Shown here in pieces: positions 54,801 through 63,268 of a DNA stretch of 64,000 bases. The stretch spans positions 50,208-114,207 of the forward strand of contig CBDUBC010000001.1 of the NCBI GenBank assembly GCA_965365285.1. Reading direction: 5' to 3'. The notes beneath the pieces are model-generated. The model saw only the letters and a program-made list of their open reading frames with translations. It was not told where the DNA came from and did not search any database. Positions within the stretch are counted from its first letter, which is position 1; each line of letters opens with the position of its first letter. The stretch comes from JAURDE01 sp965365285 (lineage in GTDB: Bacteria; Bdellovibrionota; Bacteriovoracia; Bacteriovoracales; Bacteriovoracaceae). Made by a program: the position numbers and the translations under genes.

Positions 54801-55306
54801 GTTCCTGGTTCTTCTACAGTTATGGAGTAGTCATAACCAATCTCGACAAGCTTAAGCTTAAGGTCTTCTGGAGAGATAATATCTTCGACTTGTAGATTAA
54901 AAGAATGTTCACTAAAAAAGTCCTTATTTGGTACTTTTAAAAACAGTCCATCAAATGTCGAAACTATAACTTGCTGCTCAGGGTCTGTAGTTAATAGGTC
55001 TAATGCTTTTAGTCGTTCATAAAGATTTCGCTCAGATTCCAGAACACTGCTATATAAATCTTGTTCTAGTCCTGGAAAGAGAAGTAAGTTCTTACGTGGC
55101 ACCATTTTTTTTAGTGCGTTGTAAAACTCTTCAGCCTCTTCCAACTGCGGGAAAACAAAAAGCTTTGGTCCTCTAAGCTGTTTATTCTCACCAGAAAGAC
55201 TCGTGAAAATCCATTCGTGAGGATGCACTCCGTAAACAGAGAGTTTTTGTTCTGGACCTTTAAGCCAATTATTTATTTTATCTTGTAGTGAGTTAAATGC
55301 TTCCAT
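51824..55306 (-). CDS. mfd: transcription-repair coupling factor
   Basis: DNA translocase that removes stalled RNA polymerase and recruits UvrA. The 1160 residues follow the family order: UvrB-like N-terminal region, RNA-polymerase-interacting domain (GDYVIHNEHGMGKYTGM), RecG-like helicase motor with GDVGFGKTEVAIRAAFKAV, DEEQRFG, TATPIPRTL and QLRGRIGRS, and a C-terminal TRCF domain. uvrA in the same direction 2.8 kb downstream gives a repair-flavoured neighbourhood. Confidence 0.97.
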   Translation of the reverse strand: MEAFNSLQDKINNWLKGPEQKLSVYGVHPHEWIFTSLSGENKQLRGPKLFVFPQLEEAEEFYNALKKMVPRKNLLLFPGLEQDLYSSVLESERNLYERLKALDLLTTDPEQQVIVSTFDGLFLKVPNKDFFSEHSFNLQVEDIISPEDLKLKLVEIGYDYSITVEEPGTFSSKGEIFDIFPMSSGPIRLHYFDELIESIHPIDLKSQRTLKEIELKSIRLGPCPHILTRESFRNQLRANIPQPAPGNLTRFEKRKEIFNRLSSGELFEDYVNYFPLFFSSSSTLLDYLPENCQITLFESFKIQQEMENFKEDLRATYEGVQEDTSSDNLLGEPEYFFDTNFEFPHNKKVISCNYLHITDDEDSLGNTIELNLEPSRSFIFRDINPTLNKFEQLKEVFSNLSKILAREGFLIIACHGESSKEEIKYLLEENGLTSTLGNRLSFIEFPLQSGFYYKTGKTLVLSDSDLFGNKKSKAKSTSPKHVDLFAEQLSTLQLGDYVIHNEHGMGKYTGMQTMAVGGSSSDFLIIEYTQGDKVYVPVYKLNLIQKHSDATLNIKVDSLRTNKFSKLKEKARNAIKTLAFDLLKLQAERESSDAFTFSPPDHLYYEFELAFPFTETPDQKEAIHDVLDSMQKPKPMDHLVCGDVGFGKTEVAIRAAFKAVLDKKQVAVLVPTTVLAYQHFHSFQKRLKDFPVNVDYLSRFKSPKQRKETLQKVEGGKVDIIIGTHMLLSDKIKFKDLGLVVVDEEQRFGVNHKEKLKLMKSTVDFLTLTATPIPRTLQLAFLGLKELSLIKTAPPKRQSIKTYVIKEDFFTIKEAIERELSRGGQVFIVHNRVKDIEKYTYNIQQLVPSAKIVYAHGQMSETELEKRITGFYEGQYQILVSTTIIESGIDIPNANTMIINRADTFGLSQLHQLRGRIGRSEKKAYAYFVIPKTGVLTDIARKRIKAIQTYADKGSGFNIANCDLEIRGAGDILGAYQSGHIESIGLELYMELLKEAIDELKGEKQIINRDIEIITPFPCFIPNNFIEDAALRLKEYKRLSNCTDFKDLEAISEELEDIFGPFPSELRHLFTIFEVRIKLQKTGIKSVKVAGSIISLEFDKNILDQNPELKGRVIDTFISRPKKFQFSPNYKVVYTHKKSVDTEDLLKFAEEIAELINLTN

Positions 55307-55461
55307 AATTATGATTTGTGCTTAATACAAAATCTTTTTGTGTATGAAAAACATTTTGTGTCGCATGAAAAAAATATTTAAGGAAAGTAGATTCCAAATA
55401 GTTTCCAACCTGCTATAAAGAGTGTAATAATTTTAGAGCATTACATTAATCGGAGTTACCT

Positions 55462-55890
55462 ATGGAGGCTTCCTACTCACTGGATATCTATACCCCAGTA
55501 GTAATACTATTATTCTTAGGCGCTATTACGGTGCTGGCTGCTCTTTTACTTGGAAGATTAATTCGTCCTCATAATCCAAGTGAATCTAAAAACACTCCTT
55601 ACGAGTGTGGAGAGCAACCTGTTGGTACCGCATGGTCGTTCTTTAACATGCGATTTTATGTTATCGGTTTGATCTTTATCATCTTCGATGTTGAATCCGC
55701 TCTCATGTTTCCAGTCGCAGTCATCTTTAAAAAGATGAATGAAATTGGTAGAGGTGGATTAGTTCTCGTAGAAATTATGATCTTTCTAGCGGTTCTCATT
55801 TCAGGTATCGCCTACTGCTGGAGAAAAGGTGATCTTGACTGGGTTAAGAGTTATGTTCCAGGTAAAGACACAAATAACGGGCAAGGGTAA
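55462..55890 (+). CDS. nuoA: NADH-quinone oxidoreductase subunit A
   Basis: Membrane-arm subunit of complex I next to the quinone site. The 142 residues have three membrane helices and the conserved NTPYECGEQPVGTAWSFFNMRFYVIGLIF core with the essential Glu/Cys pair. FIIFDVESALMFP is typical. The ATG follows CGGAG. It opens a cluster whose next gene is nuoH, so the peripheral-arm genes B, C, D, E, F, G and I are missing here. Confidence 0.95.
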   Translation: MEASYSLDIYTPVVILLFLGAITVLAALLLGRLIRPHNPSESKNTPYECGEQPVGTAWSFFNMRFYVIGLIFIIFDVESALMFPVAVIFKKMNEIGRGGLVLVEIMIFLAVLISGIAYCWRKGDLDWVKSYVPGKDTNNGQG

Positions 55891-55893
55891 AAA

Positions 55894-57054
55894 ATGAATA
55901 ATACGATCGTTTCTTATTTATCCCAATACGAAAGTTATAAAGGTTTACTACAAACCTTTTCGGACGTTTTTGGACAAGCCGGACCTGGTCTTCTCACATT
56001 TATCATCTTCCTTATATCTTGTATTTTGGTAGTCACGATTCTTGCTACAATTGGTGGTCTTGGAACTTACGCTGAAAGAAAGATTTCTGCAGATATGCAG
56101 GCTAGAATGGGACCTAACCGAGTTGGTCCTTACGGTCTTCTGCAGTTTTTAGCTGATGGTGTAAAGATGTTCATGAAAGAAGACATCATGCCAAGCACAG
56201 CTGATAAATTTATTTTTAGCCTCGCTCCTCTTCTCGCTTTAACGGGTGTTTTCGGAACTTTGGCGGTTCTTCCTTTTTCCAGCGGATTTACACTCACCAA
56301 TCTTGATGTTGGTGTTTTTTACCTTATCGGTATTGGTTCTCTTGTTGGTGTAGCCGTCTTCCTTGGTGGTTATGCATCAAACTCGAAATGGTCAATGCTT
56401 GGTGGGATGAGAGGTGCTTCTCAGATTATCAGTTACGAGATTCCAGTTGTTCTCTCTATTATGGCAATTGTTCTTATGTCAGGTTCTTTAAACTTTGTTG
56501 GATTAGTGAGTGCACAAGGTGGACTGCCTCAAGAATGGTTTATTTTTCATAATCCTTTCACTTTTATAGGATTCTTTGTTTTCTTTATTGGTGCTCTTGC
56601 TGAAACAAATAGAGCTCCATTCGATCTACCTGAAGCTGAATCAGAACTTGTTTCTGGTTACCATACAGAATACTCCGGGATGAGATTTGCTTTCTTTGCT
56701 CTAGCTGAATACGTGGAAATCTTCGTAGTTTGTGGTGTTGGTGCAGCAGCTTTTCTTGGCGGATATAATGTTCCTCTTCACTTGGGTGGGGAAGGGATCA
56801 TTGGACAAATTCTTCAAGTCCTTATCTTCTTTGGTAAAACATTAGCTCTTTATTACCTTGTTATTATGGTGCGATGGACTTATCCAAGGCTTAGAGTTGA
56901 TCAATTAATGACGCTATGTTGGAAATATCTTACTCCAATGGCCATCTTCAACCTTATTGGTTGTGCCCTTTGGATTTATCTTCTTGATGGGCAGTCTATG
57001 TGGGATATGTTAGCAGGATTTGTCGGTTCCATGGGAACTGGCGGCGGACATTAG
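55894..57054 (+). CDS. nuoH: NADH-quinone oxidoreductase subunit H
   Basis: Membrane subunit that forms the quinone chamber with NuoD and NuoB. The 386 residues show AERKISADMQARMGPNRVGPYGLLQFLADGVK in the first cytosolic loop and AETNRAPFDLPEAESELVSGYHTEYSGM in the main quinone-site loop, the two most conserved blocks. It starts three bases after nuoA. Confidence 0.97.
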   Translation: MNNTIVSYLSQYESYKGLLQTFSDVFGQAGPGLLTFIIFLISCILVVTILATIGGLGTYAERKISADMQARMGPNRVGPYGLLQFLADGVKMFMKEDIMPSTADKFIFSLAPLLALTGVFGTLAVLPFSSGFTLTNLDVGVFYLIGIGSLVGVAVFLGGYASNSKWSMLGGMRGASQIISYEIPVVLSIMAIVLMSGSLNFVGLVSAQGGLPQEWFIFHNPFTFIGFFVFFIGALAETNRAPFDLPEAESELVSGYHTEYSGMRFAFFALAEYVEIFVVCGVGAAAFLGGYNVPLHLGGEGIIGQILQVLIFFGKTLALYYLVIMVRWTYPRLRVDQLMTLCWKYLTPMAIFNLIGCALWIYLLDGQSMWDMLAGFVGSMGTGGGH

Positions 57055-57072
57055 GAATAAGGGAGTTTATTA

Positions 57073-57603
57073 GTGGATAATGTTATCTTTATACTTTCGA
57101 CACTTTTAACAGTGGCAGGAGCAATTTCGGTCATCGTTACGAAAAATGTAATGCATGCCTGTGTTTACCTCCTAACGTGCTTGCTTGGAGTTGCAGGGCT
57201 TTATGTAACTCTTGGAGCTGACTTTGTTGCAGCAACTCAGCTTGCGGTTTATGTCGGTGGGGTTGTCATCCTTATGGTCTTCGCCGTTATGTTAACAGGT
57301 GGACCTAAATCACAAACATCAAATAAGTTTGGAATAGTAAAAATACCAATGATGGGTAACGCTAAAACTTATATTATCGGGATTTTAAGTTCTGTAATCT
57401 TTGTTTTAATGGCATATAGAGTTCTTCACAGAGTGATTGCCGGTTACCAAGCTGGAGAATTACCAGCTCTCACAGAAACTGTAGAAAAAATTGGTTTTAT
57501 GTTAGTAACGGACCATGTTCTCGCTTTTGAAATGTCTTCAGTGCTTCTTCTTGGAGCATTGATTGGAGCAGCGATTGTGGCACGTCCGAGAAGAGGAGCA
57601 TAA
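57073..57603 (+). CDS. nuoJ: NADH-quinone oxidoreductase subunit J
   Basis: Membrane subunit of 176 residues with about five helices. Family features are KNVMHACVYLLTCLLGVAGLYVTLGADFVAATQLAVYVGGVVILMVFAVML, the block with the pi-bulge helix involved in coupling, and VLLLGALIGAAIVARP at the end. The start is GTG with AAGGGAG upstream. nuoK follows after four bases. Confidence 0.95.
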   Translation: MDNVIFILSTLLTVAGAISVIVTKNVMHACVYLLTCLLGVAGLYVTLGADFVAATQLAVYVGGVVILMVFAVMLTGGPKSQTSNKFGIVKIPMMGNAKTYIIGILSSVIFVLMAYRVLHRVIAGYQAGELPALTETVEKIGFMLVTDHVLAFEMSSVLLLGALIGAAIVARPRRGA

Positions 57604-57607
57604 TAAG

Positions 57608-57913
57608 ATGATGTCTTTAACTTCATATTTAATGATCTCCACCTTTTTATTCATCTGTGGACTCATTGCTGTCATCGCGAGAAAAAATCTGATTGCAGTT
57701 CTACTAGGGATGGAGCTCATCCTTAATGCATCAGCATTAAACTTTGTCGCTTACACCAGATACGTGAATCAAAATCTGGATGGACATATTTTTCCTTTAT
57801 TCATCATTATAGTTGCAGCAGCTGAAGCAGCTGTCGGGCTTGCTATTGTTATTCGATTCTTTCAAATCAGAGAATCTATTCATATTGACGATGCAACCCA
57901 GTTACAAAGTTAG
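57608..57913 (+). CDS. nuoK: NADH-quinone oxidoreductase subunit K
   Basis: A 101-residue antiporter-like small subunit (MrpC-type) with three helices. LIAVLLGMELILNASALNFVAY has the proton-path glutamate of helix 2, and IIVAAAEAAVGLAIVIRFF has the second one. The frame opens upstream inside nuoJ, but ATG 57608 (or 57611) matches the family start. Confidence 0.95.
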   Translation: MMSLTSYLMISTFLFICGLIAVIARKNLIAVLLGMELILNASALNFVAYTRYVNQNLDGHIFPLFIIIVAAAEAAVGLAIVIRFFQIRESIHIDDATQLQS

Positions 57914-57929
57914 GTAAAGAGGAACGACT

Positions 57930-60125
57930 ATGGATTATACAATCTCTAATATTGCGCCTATTATGCTCTTTCCCTTCATGGGATTTGTTATTGGCTGCTT
58001 TATCGTAAGCAAGTGGGAAAAGTTTACAGCCGCACTTTGTACACTCTCAATTTTCGGCTCATTTATTTATGCTGCACGAATTTTTAAAGACTTTGTTTTT
58101 GGAAACTACTCAGCAGATTATTATATCCACAAAACATTTACATGGTTTGATCTAGGCCCCTTATTTAAAATGAATCTTGGGATCTATCTTGATAATATGA
58201 GTGCTGTTCTACTTTTCATGGTGACGGGTGCAGCTTTTCTTATTCACCTTTTTTCTACCTATTATATGGGTCATGACGCTCGTTATGGTCGATTCATGGT
58301 TTATTTAAATCTCTTTACGATGGGTATGATTGGGGTTGTTCTTTCCGATAACCTTTTCTCTCTTTTTATGTTTTGGGAGCTCATGGGATTCTGCTCATAC
58401 TCTCTAATTGGTTTTTATTACGAAAAAGAAGCACCAGGAAATGCATCTCTTAAAGCCTTTATGACGACAAGAGTAGGGGATGTCTTCTTCCTTCTTGGCC
58501 TTTGTTCTCTTTATTATGCCGTTCAAGCACACACAGGAACAGGTAGCTTTACTTTTGTTGATATGTATAACTTTCTAGCCTCCGGAGCTTACGAGGGCAA
58601 AACTCTTTTTGGTATGAGCTGGGCCATGGCAACAGGAATTCTATTTTTCATGGGAACTGTTGGAAAATCTGCCCAATTTCCTCTTCAAGTATGGTTACCA
58701 GATGCGATGCAGGGTCCAACACCATGTTCGGCTCTGATTCACGCTGCAACCATGGTTGCTGCTGGGGTTTATCTATCCCTTAGAGTTTTTCCTCTTCTAG
58801 AAGCCGGCGGACTTCTTCCTGCTGTTGCCTATATTGGTGCGATCACAGCATTTGGAGCCGCTACCATCGCTCTTATTCAAACGGATCTCAAGGCCGTTCT
58901 TGCTTATTCAACGATTTCTCAGCTTGGTTACATGGTTTTAGGAATCGGGGTCATGGCGTACAATCCATCTTTTATGCATCTTATCACTCACGCTGTATTT
59001 AAAGCTTGTCTCTTTTTATCCGCTGGTAGTGTTATTCATTCTCTTCATGATCATCACACTCATGCGCATGTTCAAGAGATGCCAAGAATGGGTGGACTTA
59101 GAAAGAAGCTTCCACTCACTTTCCTTGCGATGATGTGTTGTACTCTTGCTATCGCCGGGGTGCCTTTCTTCTCAGGCTTTGTATCTAAAGATAGAATTTT
59201 AGGGGACGCTCTTTTAATGGCCCTAGATCATCCACTATACTGGGGACCAGCGGTCTTAGGTTTTGCGGCAGCATTTCTTACTGCTTTCTATATGTTTAGA
59301 ATGATGTTTCTTACTTTCTTTGGAGAGCCAAGAGATAAAGATGTTTACGATCATTGTGAAAAAGAAACTCTTTCTTTCAACAGAAACGTACCACTACTCA
59401 TTCTTACCGTTTTTACTTTAGGTTTCTGGTATTCAGGATCTTTTACTGGTCAAGGTCTAGTGAAATTCCCAGGGGTTGAAAATAAAGAATGGTTCCAAAC
59501 TCTTATTGAAAGACCAGACCTTACTAAGCTCGCTAAGTTTAAGTCTTATACCTCAGAGGATTTTTCCTCTGTAGATAATAGAGATCGAAATAAATTCAAA
59601 AAATCTTCATACGATCCAAGTTATGGTTTAAGTGAGGAAAAAGCTCATCACATTCACCACTGGCATCATATCGGAGCTATTCTATCCATCATCATTGCTT
59701 TTAGTGGAATCTTTCTTGCTTATCTTATGTATATCAAGAAATCGGTTAACCCTGGCTGGTGGGTGAATGCATTTAGTAGATGGTACCGAGCACTTCAAAA
59801 CCTCTATTACATGGATCACTTCTATATTAAGGTTCTTCTTCAAAAAGGACTTCTTCGATTCAACAACTTCCTTGCCTGGATCGACATGAGCCTTCATGAC
59901 AAGTACCTTGTAGATGGTTGGGAAAAAGTGAATAGATTCTTCTACAGAATTTCGCGAAAATTTGATGACCTCGTTGTTGATACCATTAGTGTTGATGGGG
60001 TTGGGGCCAGTGTAAGGTTCTTTAACGTCATTCTGAGAACGATTCAGTCCGGGAAAATACAGTTTTACTTTATCGTCATTCTATTAGTTCTATTTAGCTA
60101 TATGATGACACTTAATATTGGTTAG
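57930..60125 (+). CDS. nuoL: NADH-quinone oxidoreductase subunit L
   Basis: Largest antiporter-like subunit, at the far end of the membrane arm. The 731 residues show FWELMGFCSYSLIGFYY (glutamate of helix 5), the GKSAQFPLQVWLPDAMQGPTPCSALIHAATMVAAGVYL block with lysine and histidines, and the long C-terminal lateral helix region (about 600-731). There is a charged insert around residues 520-560 (DNRDRNKFKKSSYDPSYG) before it, which is common in this family. It starts 17 bases after nuoK. Confidence 0.96.
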   Translation: MDYTISNIAPIMLFPFMGFVIGCFIVSKWEKFTAALCTLSIFGSFIYAARIFKDFVFGNYSADYYIHKTFTWFDLGPLFKMNLGIYLDNMSAVLLFMVTGAAFLIHLFSTYYMGHDARYGRFMVYLNLFTMGMIGVVLSDNLFSLFMFWELMGFCSYSLIGFYYEKEAPGNASLKAFMTTRVGDVFFLLGLCSLYYAVQAHTGTGSFTFVDMYNFLASGAYEGKTLFGMSWAMATGILFFMGTVGKSAQFPLQVWLPDAMQGPTPCSALIHAATMVAAGVYLSLRVFPLLEAGGLLPAVAYIGAITAFGAATIALIQTDLKAVLAYSTISQLGYMVLGIGVMAYNPSFMHLITHAVFKACLFLSAGSVIHSLHDHHTHAHVQEMPRMGGLRKKLPLTFLAMMCCTLAIAGVPFFSGFVSKDRILGDALLMALDHPLYWGPAVLGFAAAFLTAFYMFRMMFLTFFGEPRDKDVYDHCEKETLSFNRNVPLLILTVFTLGFWYSGSFTGQGLVKFPGVENKEWFQTLIERPDLTKLAKFKSYTSEDFSSVDNRDRNKFKKSSYDPSYGLSEEKAHHIHHWHHIGAILSIIIAFSGIFLAYLMYIKKSVNPGWWVNAFSRWYRALQNLYYMDHFYIKVLLQKGLLRFNNFLAWIDMSLHDKYLVDGWEKVNRFFYRISRKFDDLVVDTISVDGVGASVRFFNVILRTIQSGKIQFYFIVILLVLFSYMMTLNIG

Positions 60126-60150
60126 AAGTTTTATTAAATAAGGAGAGACC

Positions 60151-61680
60151 GTGAGCGGTATTCTAAATTGGATTTTATGGTTGCCATTTCTTGGTGTACT
60201 AGGTGTTTTGCTGATTCCTAAGCAAAAAGAGTCGGCGATTAGATGGTGGTCCGTCCTTGTGACAGCTGTAACACTCATTTTTTGTCTGATACTTTATAAA
60301 AATCATGATCAGGCGAATCCACTTATGCAATTTGTTATAAGTCATCCGTGGATAAGTCAGTTTAATATTTTTTATAAACTTGGTATCGACGGTATTTCAC
60401 TTCCTATGGTTGTGATCAATGGACTTCTTTTTCTTATCTGTACGATTAGTTCATTTGATGTGAAGAAGAACATAAAAGGTTATTACGCACTTCTACTGGC
60501 TCTTCAAGGTTCAGTATTTGGTGTTTTCATGGCCCTCGACTTCTTTCTGTTCTATGTGTTCTGGGAAGTTATGCTTCTACCAATGTTCTTCCTCATCGGT
60601 GTATGGGGTGGTGAGAACAAAGAATATGCCGCTATTAAGTTCTTCCTTTATACCTTCTTCGGTTCGATCCTTATGCTTATCGGGATTATCGCTCTCTACT
60701 TTGCAGCTGAAGGTCAGCTTGGAGCTGAGACATTTGATATTGTAAAGCTTATGGGAGGTCACTTCTCTGACCTGAGAATTAACCTTTTTGGATCCAGTTT
60801 TAGCTTTGAACATGTCTTCTTTATTTTCATGTTTGTTGGTTTTGCGATTAAGGTTCCCATTTTCCCATTCCATACGTGGTTACCGCATGCTCACGTTCAG
60901 GCGCCTACGGCAGTATCTGTTATCCTGGCCGGTGTTCTTCTCAAAATGGGGACGTATGGTTTCATGAGAATCAGTTACCCAATCTTTCCAAATGCTGCTC
61001 ATTACTATGCAGATATGATCGCTTGGTTAGGTCTTATTAACGTTATCTACGGTGCTCTTTGTGCCATGGCTCAGACTGATGTTAAAAAGCTTATCGCTTA
61101 CTCCTCTGTTTCCCACATGGGTTACGTCATGATGGGTATTGCTGCTATGACAACAGAAGGGATGAACGGTGCCGTTCTTCAAATGTTTAATCACGGAACT
61201 TCAACTGCGATGATGTTCCTTCTGATTGGTATTCTTTATGAAAGATCTCACCACAGATGGATCGTTCGACCAGATGGTTCAAAAGGTTTTGGTGGTCTTT
61301 ATACTCAAATGCCAAAATACTCGATCATCTTCATCATCGGTATGTTTGCCTCTTTAGGTCTTCCAGGTCTTTCAGGATTTATTTCTGAAGCTCTTGTTTT
61401 CCTAGGTGTTTATCAGAAATATACTACTATTGCCGTACTTGCTCTAATTGGTCTTCTTGTTGGTGCTGCTTATCTTCTTTGGATGTTCAAGAGAATGTTC
61501 TTTGGTCCAGTTAATCCGGACGTTAAAGATTACAGCGATGCCAATGGTAGAGAGATCTTTTATATGACTCCACTTGCAATTATGGTAATCGTTTTTGGTA
61601 TCTATCCATCTCCACTTCTTAATATGATGAAATCTTCTGTTGGGAAATTGGTAATGGATCTGGCCAAGTTTGCTAACTAA
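60151..61680 (+). CDS. nuoM: NADH-quinone oxidoreductase subunit M
   Basis: Antiporter-like proton-pumping subunit, 509 residues with about 14 helices. FWEVMLLPMFFLIGVWGG carries the key glutamate, FAIKVPIFPFHTWLPHAHVQAPTAVSVILAGVLLKMGTYG the lysine and histidines, and SSVSHMGYVMMGI follows. The start is GTG with AAGGAG seven bases upstream. Confidence 0.97.
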   Translation: MSGILNWILWLPFLGVLGVLLIPKQKESAIRWWSVLVTAVTLIFCLILYKNHDQANPLMQFVISHPWISQFNIFYKLGIDGISLPMVVINGLLFLICTISSFDVKKNIKGYYALLLALQGSVFGVFMALDFFLFYVFWEVMLLPMFFLIGVWGGENKEYAAIKFFLYTFFGSILMLIGIIALYFAAEGQLGAETFDIVKLMGGHFSDLRINLFGSSFSFEHVFFIFMFVGFAIKVPIFPFHTWLPHAHVQAPTAVSVILAGVLLKMGTYGFMRISYPIFPNAAHYYADMIAWLGLINVIYGALCAMAQTDVKKLIAYSSVSHMGYVMMGIAAMTTEGMNGAVLQMFNHGTSTAMMFLLIGILYERSHHRWIVRPDGSKGFGGLYTQMPKYSIIFIIGMFASLGLPGLSGFISEALVFLGVYQKYTTIAVLALIGLLVGAAYLLWMFKRMFFGPVNPDVKDYSDANGREIFYMTPLAIMVIVFGIYPSPLLNMMKSSVGKLVMDLAKFAN

Positions 61681-61697
61681 GAAAGGAATTGTTGAAA

Positions 61698-63170
61698 ATG
61701 GGTATCAATTTTTTAGCCAATTTAAGCCATTATATTCCAGAGCTCATGGTTATCGCGACCATGATGGGGCTTCTTTTTGTAGAAGCCTGCTTTAAAAATA
61801 GTGAAAGAAACCGACTCTATCTCTATATAACAGCTGGAATAGGTCTTCTTTTCACATTTTGGTCTCTGGGTGCGGCTTTATCGACAAAGCCCCTTTTCAT
61901 CTTTACCAACTCGGTAGCGATTGACCCCTTTTCCACACTCATAAAGATGATTATGGTTCTTGGTGCTGCTGGTGCGATTTACCTTAGTGCTGATAGTGAA
62001 GACATTTACTCAAACCTTAAGTCTGAGTTCGCTATCCTGGCCATGGGTGTTTTGGTAGGTGGGATGCTACTTGCGTCTGCGAATAACCTTCTTACTCTTT
62101 ATCTTGGAATTGAAACCCTTTCGATTCTCTCTTACGTTATGTCCTCGCTTAAGAAAAAAGATGATCGATCTTCTGAAGCTGGTCTTAAATACGTTCTTTA
62201 CGGTGGAGTTGCTTCTGGGATTATGCTCTTTGGAATGAGTCATATCTTTGGAACTTTAGGCACTATTAATTTTAATGATATTGTTGGGGCCTTGAAGGGA
62301 GTTGAAAATACTCAGATTGCCATTCTTCTTCCTTCGTTTCTCTTCATGTTTGTTGGGATTGGATACAAAATTGCTTGTGTTCCATTTCATATGTGGTCTC
62401 CTGATGTTTATGAAGGTTCACCGATACCTGTTACGACCTTTTTTGCCATTGTTCCAAAAATGGCCGGACTAGCAGCACTGGTTCGAATTACCATGGGGCT
62501 TTTTGGAGAAGAACAAACTATCCTTCAAATTAGCTGGGTAGGAGTTCTTCAAGTTGCGGCTGCTCTTACCATGATTGTTGGTAACGTTTCTGCGATTGCT
62601 CAAAAGTCTGTAAAAAGAATGCTCGCTTATTCTTCGATCGGTCATGCAGGATTCATGCTCTTAGGGGTTGTCGTTGTCGATCAAACAGGGGCAAGTGCTC
62701 TGGCGTTTTACGGGGTAACTTATCTCTTCATGACTCTCGTTGCCTTTTTTATTACGGGTTATGTGAGTGATCATTATGGTAATGATCACTTTGAAAGATT
62801 TAACGGGCTTATTCACCGATATCCTGTGATGAGTATCATGATGATTTTAACGATGGTTTCCCTCGCAGGAATTCCTCCTATGAGTGGTTTTGTCGCTAAA
62901 TTTAATATTCTTGCCGCTGCTGTTAAGAAAGGTTATTTCACGCTTGCGATTATTGGTGGTCTCAATTCCGTTGTAGGTCTTTACTATTATCTTAAAATTG
63001 TAAGACTAATGGTCTTTAAACCAGCTGAAGGTCAAGAGGCCATTTTAGGTTTTGGCGTAAGAAACCATGTCGTTGTGATCGGATTAACCGTTCCTGTGGT
63101 TCTTCTAGGTATTTTTTGGGCCAGTATTTTGAGCCTATCTTCAGGGGCGAATCTTCTTCTTCCTCAGTAA
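61698..63170 (+). CDS. nuoN: NADH-quinone oxidoreductase subunit N
   Basis: Third antiporter-like pump subunit, 490 residues from ATG 61698 (MGINFLANL). Two TTG codons upstream in frame are alternatives; AAAGGA is compatible with any. Marker segments are LYLGIETLSILSYVMSSLKK, GIGYKIACVPFHMWSPDVYEGSPIPVTTFFAIVPKMAG and SSIGHAGFMLLGVV. It ends the nuo cluster, with a terminator 30 bases behind. Confidence 0.96.
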   Translation: MGINFLANLSHYIPELMVIATMMGLLFVEACFKNSERNRLYLYITAGIGLLFTFWSLGAALSTKPLFIFTNSVAIDPFSTLIKMIMVLGAAGAIYLSADSEDIYSNLKSEFAILAMGVLVGGMLLASANNLLTLYLGIETLSILSYVMSSLKKKDDRSSEAGLKYVLYGGVASGIMLFGMSHIFGTLGTINFNDIVGALKGVENTQIAILLPSFLFMFVGIGYKIACVPFHMWSPDVYEGSPIPVTTFFAIVPKMAGLAALVRITMGLFGEEQTILQISWVGVLQVAAALTMIVGNVSAIAQKSVKRMLAYSSIGHAGFMLLGVVVVDQTGASALAFYGVTYLFMTLVAFFITGYVSDHYGNDHFERFNGLIHRYPVMSIMMILTMVSLAGIPPMSGFVAKFNILAAAVKKGYFTLAIIGGLNSVVGLYYYLKIVRLMVFKPAEGQEAILGFGVRNHVVVIGLTVPVVLLGIFWASILSLSSGANLLLPQ

Positions 63171-63200
63171 ATAATCTAAGTATCTAATTTTATTATAATT

Positions 63201-63228
63201 ATGCCTCCTACCTAGGGGGCATTTTTTT
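63201..63228 (+). terminator. terminator of the nuo operon
   Basis: ATGCCTCC and GGGGGCAT pair over eight positions (one G-T) around a TACCTA loop, followed by seven T. It lies 31 bases past nuoN. Confidence 0.93.
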
Positions 63229-63268
63229 GTCTCTAAGAAGAAATCGACCCTAGTGTTATCATAGGGTT

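Noticed and set aside
55385..55461. nuo operon promoter
   Set aside because: TTTCCA and TAATAA-like boxes exist at about 17-base spacing, but both match the consensus too weakly to list.
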